Assembly (NCBI RefSeq): GCF_003130705.1
Contig: NZ_CP021354.1
Span: 3,348,001-3,412,000 of the forward strand
Source of the DNA: Rhodococcus oxybenzonivorans
Lineage (GTDB): Bacteria; Actinomycetota; Actinomycetes; Mycobacteriales; Mycobacteriaceae
Direction: 5' to 3'
DNA length: 64,000 nucleotides
The notes below the pieces were generated by a model. It did no database searches and was not told where the DNA came from. It worked only from the letters and a program-made list of their open reading frames with translations. The translations under genes and the position numbers were made by a program. Below, one piece after another: positions 54,710 to 64,000 of the stretch. Position 1 is the stretch's first letter. Each line of letters opens with the position of its first letter.

Positions 54710-56024
54710 AGCCGGCCCGGAACAGGTGCTCGACGGCATCGAGCACCCGGCTCGCCATCAGTGCCTTCGAGCCGTGCTCGAGGGCGGACTCCGAACCGTC
54801 CGCGCCGAGTAGCCATCCGTCGTTGTGGTCGACCTCGAAGGCTTTGCCCTCCCCGACCGCGTTGACGACCAGGAGGTCGCATCCCTTCCGGGCGAGCTTC
54901 GCGCGCGCATAGGTCAGGACGTCCCCGTCCGCGTCACCGGTCTCGGCGGCGAAACCGACGATCACGGTGTCCGACGGAATCTCGCCCTCGGCCCGGGACT
55001 GCACCAGACCGGCCAGAATGTCCTCGTTCTTGGTCAGCGCGATGGAGTCAGGCTCCCCGGCGCCCTTCTTGATCTTGCTGGCCACCGTGGTCGACGGCCG
55101 GAAGTCGGCGACCGCGGCCGCCATCACGACCGCATCGAACTCGGGTGCGTGTTTGGCGACGGCAGCACGCATGTCCTCGGCCGTGCGCACGTGAACGACG
55201 TCGACGGCGGCCGGATCAGCGAGGCCTGCGGTGTATCCGGACACCAGCGTGACGTCGGCGCCGCGCTGCACCGCGAGACGGGCGATGGCATAGCCCTGCT
55301 TGCCGGAGCTGCGATTACCGAGGAAACGGACCGGATCGAGCGGTTCCCGGGTGCCACCGGCCGAGACGAGGATCCGACGCCCCTCGAGATCACGCGGCAA
55401 CGCGTCGGGCCGCTCGAGGAGCAGCGAGGCGAGTCCGACGATCTCATCCGGTTCGGGCAGTCGGCCGGCGCCGGTGTCCTTGCCCGTCAGGCGACCGGAT
55501 GCCGGCTCGATCACCGTGGCCCCACGCAGGCGCAGGGTTGCCACATTGGACACCGTAGCGGGATGCTCCCACATCTCGGTGTGCATCGCCGGCGCGAACA
55601 CCACCGGACATCGTGCGGTGAGCAACGTCGCGGTAAGCAGGTCGTCGGCCCGCCCGGCGACGGCACGGGCCATCAGATCCGCGGTGGCAGGCGCGATGAC
55701 CACGAGGTCCGCTTCCTGCCCCAGGCGGACGTGCGGCACCTGCGGAACGTCGGCGAATACTCCGGTGTGCACCGGATTGCCGGACAGCGCCTCGAACGTC
55801 GCCCGGCCCACGAACTCGAGGGCGGACTCCGTCGGGATGACGCGCACGTGGTGGCCGCCCTCGGTGAACGCGCGGATGATCGCGCAGCTCTTGTACGCCG
55901 CGATACCGCCGCCGACACCGACGACGATTCGCTTACGTGCGACTGCGGAAGGGGCAGATTCGGAGAGACCCGTCGCGAGCCCGGGGCTCGCCGCCTTGTC
56001 GGGCACGGCAGTTCCTCCGCTCAC
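54708..56024 (-). CDS. coaBC: CoaBC, phosphopantothenoylcysteine decarboxylase/synthetase
   Basis: Two steps of coenzyme A synthesis. CoaC half (FMN decarboxylase): [19 protein letters not shown] (36-54), catalytic histidine in VPHVRLGQ and [10 protein letters not shown]. CoaB half: [20 protein letters not shown] and the CTP-binding KIKKG. 438 residues with an N-terminal extension of about 30. GTG start overlaps the rpoZ stop. Also named dfp (Rv1391). Confidence 0.97.
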   Translation of the reverse strand: MSGGTAVPDKAASPGLATGLSESAPSAVARKRIVVGVGGGIAAYKSCAIIRAFTEGGHHVRVIPTESALEFVGRATFEALSGNPVHTGVFADVPQVPHVRLGQEADLVVIAPATADLMARAVAGRADDLLTATLLTARCPVVFAPAMHTEMWEHPATVSNVATLRLRGATVIEPASGRLTGKDTGAGRLPEPDEIVGLASLLLERPDALPRDLEGRRILVSAGGTREPLDPVRFLGNRSSGKQGYAIARLAVQRGADVTLVSGYTAGLADPAAVDVVHVRTAEDMRAAVAKHAPEFDAVVMAAAVADFRPSTTVASKIKKGAGEPDSIALTKNEDILAGLVQSRAEGEIPSDTVIVGFAAETGDADGDVLTYARAKLARKGCDLLVVNAVGEGKAFEVDHNDGWLLGADGSESALEHGSKALMASRVLDAVEHLFRAG

Positions 56025-56326
56025 TCGCCTTCGGTGTGCTCGAGCAGATCGGAGTGGATCTCACGCAGCGCGATGGACAAGGGCTTTTCCTGCAGGCCCG
56101 GCTCCACCAGGGGGCCGACGTACTCGAGGATGCCGTCACCGAGCTGGTTGTAGTAATCGTTGATCTGACGGGCACGCTTGGCCGAGTAGATGACCAGCGC
56201 GTACTTCGACGAGGTGCGTGCGAGCAGCTCGTCGATCGGAGGATTCGTGATTCCGAGCGGTGTGTCATAGGCAGGCAGGGCGCCGTGGCTGGGGGTTGCG
56301 GACGCGACTGCGGGGGTGCTGCTCAC
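56021..56326 (-). CDS. rpoZ: RNA polymerase omega subunit
   Basis: Small RNA polymerase subunit, 101 residues. [20 protein letters not shown] and [16 protein letters not shown] are the family core. GTG at 56326 with AGGAG nine bases upstream. Between gmk and coaBC as in mycobacteria. Confidence 0.96.
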   Translation of the reverse strand: MSSTPAVASATPSHGALPAYDTPLGITNPPIDELLARTSSKYALVIYSAKRARQINDYYNQLGDGILEYVGPLVEPGLQEKPLSIALREIHSDLLEHTEGE

Positions 56327-56375
56327 TCGGTATCTCCTGAAATAGTTCTGGCTAGTGGATGTGAGAACTAGTGGT

Positions 56376-56990
56376 CTACCCGGACTGTTCCCGGGGTCCA
56401 ACCAACAAGGATACCAACTCGTCGCACGATCGGCTGACATCCTCATTGACGATGACCTCGTCGAACTCGTCCTGAGCCTCGAGCTCGACCTTCGCGGTGG
56501 CGAGACGACGCTCCACCACTTCCGGCGATTCGGTGCCCCGGCCGGTCAAGCGCTCGACAAGTGCTTCCCAACTGGGCGGGGCCATGAAGACCAGAAGCGC
56601 CTCCGGCATCGCAGCCCGCACTGCCCGGGCGCCGGCGAGATCAACCTCGACCAGCACCGGTTTTCCCTGCTCGATGGCGCGGCGGACCGGTTCGGCTGGG
56701 GTCCCCGACAGCTGGAGACCACCGTGGATCTCCGCCCACTCGAGCAGCTCGCCCGACTCGATCATCCGCTGGAATTCGTCGCGAGAGGTGAAGCGGTAAT
56801 CCTTGCCGTCCACCTCGCCCGGGCGTGGGTCCCGTGTCGTCGCGGACACGCTGAAGACGAGCTCCGGCAGCCGTTCCCGCAACAATCGCACCACGCTGGA
56901 CTTACCGACAGCCGAGGGGCCGGCCAGGACAACCAGCCGACCCCTCCGCACTGCGGTCTTTCTTTCTGACACTCGAGCGTCAGCTACCAC
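56376..56990 (-). CDS. gmk: Guanylate kinase
   Basis: Phosphorylates GMP to GDP. P-loop GPSAVGKS (24-31), GMP-binding [19 protein letters not shown] and the WAEIHG segment. 204 residues from the GTG at 56990; a later in-frame GTG (VSERKTAV) is possible. Eight bases after mihF. Confidence 0.96.
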   Translation of the reverse strand: MVADARVSERKTAVRRGRLVVLAGPSAVGKSSVVRLLRERLPELVFSVSATTRDPRPGEVDGKDYRFTSRDEFQRMIESGELLEWAEIHGGLQLSGTPAEPVRRAIEQGKPVLVEVDLAGARAVRAAMPEALLVFMAPPSWEALVERLTGRGTESPEVVERRLATAKVELEAQDEFDEVIVNEDVSRSCDELVSLLVGPREQSG

Positions 56991-56998
56991 TGTCGTGC

Positions 56999-57319
56999 TC
57001 AGGCCTCGAAGTCGAACCTGGCGAGCAGGGCCTTACGCTGCCGATCGCCGAGGCCACGGAGGCGACGGGTCGGAGCGATCTCCAGCTCGGTCATGATCTC
57101 CTGCGCCTTGACCTTGCCCACCTTGGGCAGTGCCTCGAGCAACGCCGACACCTTCATCTTGCCCAAGATCTCGTCGTCCTCGGCGTCCTTGAGAACCTGC
57201 TTGAGGTCGGTGCCGCCACGCTTCAGGCGCTCCTTGAGCTCAGCCCTGGCTTTACGGGCAGCAGCTGCCTTCTCCAAAGCAGCAGCGCGCTGCTCATCAG
57301 TCAACTGGGGAAGGGCCAC
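56999..57319 (-). CDS. mihF: mIHF, actinobacterial integration host factor
   Basis: Essential nucleoid protein of actinobacteria, unrelated to E. coli IHF. 106 residues: charged helical N-terminus ([17 protein letters not shown]) and a helix-two-turn-helix DNA-binding region ([33 protein letters not shown]). GTG at 57319 has GGAGG upstream. Counterpart Rv1388. Confidence 0.95.
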   Translation of the reverse strand: MALPQLTDEQRAAALEKAAAARKARAELKERLKRGGTDLKQVLKDAEDDEILGKMKVSALLEALPKVGKVKAQEIMTELEIAPTRRLRGLGDRQRKALLARFDFEA

Positions 57320-57445
57320 GGTTCCTCCGTCTCGTCGTTGGCAAATAGTCCAAACCACTGGATAACCAGCAGCGATAGCGACCGTACTCACGCCCGGCGC
57401 CGATTGCGAACCCACCCCCCGAGGTCAAAGCCGGATTCCGGTGGG

Positions 57446-58281
57446 CTATGAGAGTGCGGACTCGACCTCGTCACGAACCTTCACAGCGGCCGCACGCAGG
57501 GCCGTCACCGACGGACCCTCACGGAGAATACCGCGAGAACTGTTCGGCAGCAGCAACTTCCGGGAATCGGGAAAAATGTCCGCAAGGTCACGTGCTGTGG
57601 CACCCTGGGCACCCAGTCCCGGCGCCAAAATTGGTCCAGAAAAATCTGACAAATTCAGACCGTGTCCGCGTGTCGCACCGACGACCAGCCCGACCAGGTC
57701 GGATTCTGCCGCATTGCGCTCGGCCGCCGCATTCACCACGGACTGCGCCACCGACACGCCCCCGGCAACGTCAGCACCCTGCAACTCCCCGCCTTCGGGA
57801 TTCGAGGTGCGAGCAAGCACGAACAGCCCGCGGCCCTGCTCCGCCGCCAGCGAGAGGGCCGGTTCGAGCGCACCGAACCCCAGATAGGGCGAGACCGTCA
57901 CCGCATCGGAAGACAGCGCCGAGTCCGGGCCGAGCCACGACTGCGCGTAGGCGGCCATCGTCGACCCGATGTCACCGCGTTTGGCATCCGCGACGACGAG
58001 CGTCCCGGCCTCCCGGAGCACACAGATGGTGCGTTCGAGCACCGCGTACCCGGCCGAGCCGTACGCTTCGAAGAACGCCACCTGGGGCTTCACGACGGCC
58101 ACCTCACCGACGAAGGCCTCCACGCAGATCTCGGCAAAGGCCTCGAGCCCCTCCGCATCGACGGGAAGGTTCCACGCCTCGAGCAACCCCGGGTGCGGGT
58201 CGATGCCGACGCACAGGCGGCCGCGGTGCTCGACCGCGGCCCTCAGCCGAGCACCCCACGCCTGGTCGTGGTGCCGGTCCG

Positions 58282-58285
<4 letters not shown>
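57446..58285 (-). CDS. pyrF: Orotidine 5'-phosphate decarboxylase (type 2)
   Basis: Last step of UMP synthesis. Catalytic lysine K102 in [25 protein letters not shown] (25-36) and the phosphate-binding LAPGLGAQG complete the set. 279 residues, the longer actinobacterial form. GTG start overlaps the carB stop as GTGA. Confidence 0.96.
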
Positions 58286-61649
<3,364 letters not shown>

Positions 61650-61650
<1 letters not shown>

Positions 61651-62810
61651 TACTTCTTGACTCCCTCGAGCAGGCTGGTGAATCGGTCGAACAGGTAAGC
61701 AGCATCGTGCGGGCCGGCGGCGGCCTCAGGGTGATACTGCACCGAGAAGGCCGAGCCGTCGAGCAGACGGACTCCTTCGACGGCGCCGTCGTTGGCGCAG
61801 GTGTGGCTGATCACCGCCCTGCCGAAGGGCGTGTCGAATTCCTGCCCGGCCTCGCCTTCGAGCGCGAACCCGTGATTCTGTGCGGTGATCGCGATGCGTC
61901 CGGTTTCGTGTTCGATCACTGGGACGTTGATTCCGCGGTGACCGAACTTCATTTTGTAGGTGCCGAGGCCCAGCGCGCGGCCCAGGATCTGATTGCCGAA
62001 GCAGATACCGAACAGTGGCAGGCCCTGCCCGATTACTTCCTTCGTGAGATGTACGGCGCCGTCCGCGGTGGCCGGGTCGCCCGGACCGTTCGAGAGGAAC
62101 ACGCCGTCGGCCTTCAGATCGAGGATCTGCTCGAGCGTCGAATCGGACGGCAGAACGTGTACGCGGATACCCCGCTCGGCGAACATGCGCGGGGTGTTGG
62201 TCTTGATACCCAAGTCGATCGCGGCGACCGTGAAGCGGGCCTCTCCCCCGGTCGGCTCGACGACATACCCGCTGGTGGTGCTGACCTCGCCCGCGAGATC
62301 GGCACCGAGCATCGACGGCTGGCTCTTCACGCGCTCCAGCAACACCTCCGTTTCGGCGAGCGCATCTCCGGAGAACACTCCGGCCCGCATCGACCCCCGG
62401 GTGCGCAGGTGGCGCACGAGGGCGCGGGTGTCGATGCCGGCGATCCCCACGACACCCTGCTTCACCAGTTCGTCCTGTAGAGACCCGGTCGCGCGCCAGC
62501 TCGAGGTGCGGCGCGCAGGATCGCGGACAACGTAACCGGCTACCCAGATCTTCGCTTCCGCACTGCTCCCGGTGGGACCGACGGACTCGTCGTCTTCGTC
62601 GTTCCAGCCGGTGTTGCCGATCTGGGGCGCCGTGGCCACCACGATCTGGCGGTGATAGCTGGGGTCGGTCAGTGTCTCCTGGTAGCCGGTCATGCCGGTG
62701 CTGAAGACGGCCTCGCCCAGTGTCTGCCCGACGGCACCGAACGTGGTGCCGCGAAAGATCCGGCCGTCCTCGAGGACCAGTACTGCCGAGTCGGTGTCAT
62801 AGCCGCTCAT
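61650..62810 (-). CDS. carA: Carbamoyl phosphate synthase small subunit
   Basis: Glutaminase subunit. Class I amidotransferase domain in the second half: [14 protein letters not shown] and the nucleophile in [16 protein letters not shown], followed by [13 protein letters not shown]. 386 residues. ATG at 62810 overlaps the upstream membrane-protein stop as ATGA. Confidence 0.97.
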
Positions 62811-63370
62811 GCGTTCTCTCCGTTCTGCTCGACCTCGCCAGAGCTCGCCGCATTCGCTGAATCTTCACTGTCTGTGGTGCCGCCCGACTCGCCCGAGTTG
62901 ATCCAGACGGGGTAGACGGACTTGTCGTCGCTGCGGAATCCGGTGTCGATCTCGGTGCCGGACGGCAGTGCCCATCGGATCACCAGGAGTCCGTCTTTGC
63001 TCATGACCTTGCCGGCGAGGCCCCGCTCCGTGCGCACCGCACGAATCGCGTCCTGCGGAATCCAGATCGCCGAGGCGCCGTCCCTTTCGAGCAGGATGCC
63101 GGAGTGGTACCGCGAGATTTCACCGGTGGCCCGGAACCCGAGATCCCCGACCGCAATTCGGTCCTGCCAGCTGGGTGCAAGCGTGCTGCCGACGTAGAGT
63201 CCGGTCGCCGGCGCGATCGTCTGCGCACCCAGGTGGGCAGGAACGGACGGCAGCTGACCGATGCGGTCGGCCTGCCGACGGGCCCGGCCACGCCATCCGA
63301 CGTACATGAGGTAGATCGCCAGAGCCCAGAAGGCGGCCAGCCCGACGATCCAGAGGATTCTCTCCATCAC
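62807..63370 (-). CDS. Membrane-anchored PH-like protein of the pyr operon
   Basis: 187 residues: one N-terminal transmembrane helix (about 5-25), then a PH-like beta domain ([18 protein letters not shown]... [18 protein letters not shown]) and an acidic Ser/Glu-rich tail. It sits between pyrC and carA, as Rv1382 does in M. tuberculosis, and is coupled to both by four-base overlaps. Role unknown; its constant place suggests a link to pyrimidine synthesis or simple co-expression. Confidence 0.8.
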   Translation of the reverse strand: MMERILWIVGLAAFWALAIYLMYVGWRGRARRQADRIGQLPSVPAHLGAQTIAPATGLYVGSTLAPSWQDRIAVGDLGFRATGEISRYHSGILLERDGASAIWIPQDAIRAVRTERGLAGKVMSKDGLLVIRWALPSGTEIDTGFRSDDKSVYPVWINSGESGGTTDSEDSANAASSGEVEQNGENA

Positions 63371-64000
63371 TGTCCTCCGCCGCTGCGTACGGGAGTGCGG
63401 ACGTCACCGTTCCGCGCGGTGACCCGGCCCCGGAGGATGGTGGTGGTGACCCGCGCCGGCAGCGTCATCGACTCGTACGGCGTGTTGGACGCCACGCTGG
63501 CGAGTGCGGGACCGTGCACAGTCCATTCGGCATCCGGATCGACCAGCACCAGGTTGGCCGGTTCACCGACGGCGATGGGCCGCCCCTGGTCGTCGAGTCC
63601 GACGATCTCTGCGGGACGTTCGCTCATCACGCGGGCCACCCCACGCCAGTCGAGCAGGCCCGGCCGGACCATGGTCATCGCGACGATCGACAGCGCCGTC
63701 TCCAGCCCCAGCATGCCGGGACGGGCCGCGGCGAATTCGCAGCACTTGTCCTGCTCGGCGTGCGGGGCGTGATCGGTGGCGACGCAGTCGATGACCCCCT
63801 CGGCGAGACCGGCGCGCAACGCCGCGACATCACTGGCTTCGCGCAGCGGCGGGTTCACCTTGTTGACGGCGTCGTACGTTTCGAGACGGGAGTCGTCGAG
63901 GAGCAAATGGTGCGGCGTCACCTCGGCGGTGATCGAAATGCCCTGCCCTCGCGCCCATTTCACCAACTCGACCGTTCCGGCGGTGGAGGCATGGCAGATG
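63367..64000 (-). CDS. pyrC: Dihydroorotase, C-terminal part (cut by window edge)
   Basis: Third step of pyrimidine synthesis. The window holds about 210 C-terminal residues, beginning [20 protein letters not shown]. Metal and substrate residues visible are [14 protein letters not shown] (histidine pair), NPPLRE and the catalytic ATDHAPH. The N-terminal HxH motif lies beyond base 64000. The stop overlaps the PH-like gene start. Confidence 0.95.
   Translation of the reverse strand, partial: ICHASTAGTVELVKWARGQGISITAEVTPHHLLLDDSRLETYDAVNKVNPPLREASDVAALRAGLAEGVIDCVATDHAPHAEQDKCCEFAAARPGMLGLETALSIVAMTMVRPGLLDWRGVARVMSERPAEIVGLDDQGRPIAVGEPANLVLVDPDAEWTVHGPALASVASNTPYESMTLPARVTTTILRGRVTARNGDVRTPVRSGGGQ

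Overview
The window is about 64 kb of high-GC actinobacterial chromosome, most likely Rhodococcus (perhaps the large-genome R. opacus/R. jostii group; that narrower guess is inference). The gene order follows, almost step by step, the Mycobacterium tuberculosis segment from pyrC/carA/carB (about Rv1381-Rv1384) to the ABC-F gene (about Rv1473). A mycobacterial-type Ku, an actinobacterial lycopene cyclase, mIHF, MptB, OpcA and SufR also fit Mycobacteriales. Coding density is high, GTG starts are common, and many genes overlap by 1-4 bases (ATGA, GTGA, TAATG), so translation is probably coupled in long operons. No tRNA, rRNA, CRISPR array, insertion sequence or prophage gene was seen.

Layout. 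0.1-5.3 kb is the most accessory-looking part: an ABC-F ATPase, a short-chain dehydrogenase broken by two compensating single-base indels, a solitary lycopene cyclase and Ku, closed by a perfect 25-bp hairpin. 5.4-11.9 kb is the suf iron-sulfur operon (sufR-B-D-C-S-U-T, minus strand) with a SufR-type operator at the sufR start codon. 12.0-18.1 kb (plus) holds mptB, an ABC-2 exporter pair coupled to a secreted beta-propeller protein, and ctaA. 18.1-20.5 kb has a small conserved protein, a quinone oxidoreductase and ctaB. 20.7-27.1 kb is the pentose-phosphate operon tkt-tal-zwf-opcA-pgl.

27.5-36.8 kb (minus) holds ppc, secG, tpiA, pgk, gap, whiA, yvcK and rapZ, joined to uvrC. Two striking non-coding structures lie here: a 22-bp repeat in four tandem copies between secG and ppc, and a 23-bp perfect hairpin between tpiA and secG. 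36.8-43.8 kb continues with uvrC, a PH-like membrane protein, the riboflavin genes (ribH, ribBA, ribE, ribD) and rpe. 43.9-47.6 kb has a YjbR-like gene, a mycofactocin-type SDR preceded by two KstR-like boxes, rsmB and fmt. 47.9-51.2 kb is a small regulatory island: a DGPF/YCII protein with an ECF42-type sigma factor, a secreted lipase and a PadR regulator with its own palindromes. 51.3-64.0 kb (minus) is priA (no helicase motifs), metK, coaBC, rpoZ, gmk, mihF, pyrF, carB, carA, a PH-like membrane protein and the 3' part of pyrC.

Together the genes cover central carbon flow (glycolysis, pentose phosphate, PEP carboxylase), haem A for cytochrome oxidase, Fe-S assembly, riboflavin, CoA, SAM and pyrimidine synthesis, plus translation and DNA repair. 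The region is mostly conserved core. The best leads for something less described are the KstR-box/SDR pair, the ECF42-DGPF module with a candidate autoregulated promoter, the 22-bp tandem repeat before ppc, the PadR system and the ABC-2/beta-propeller operon.
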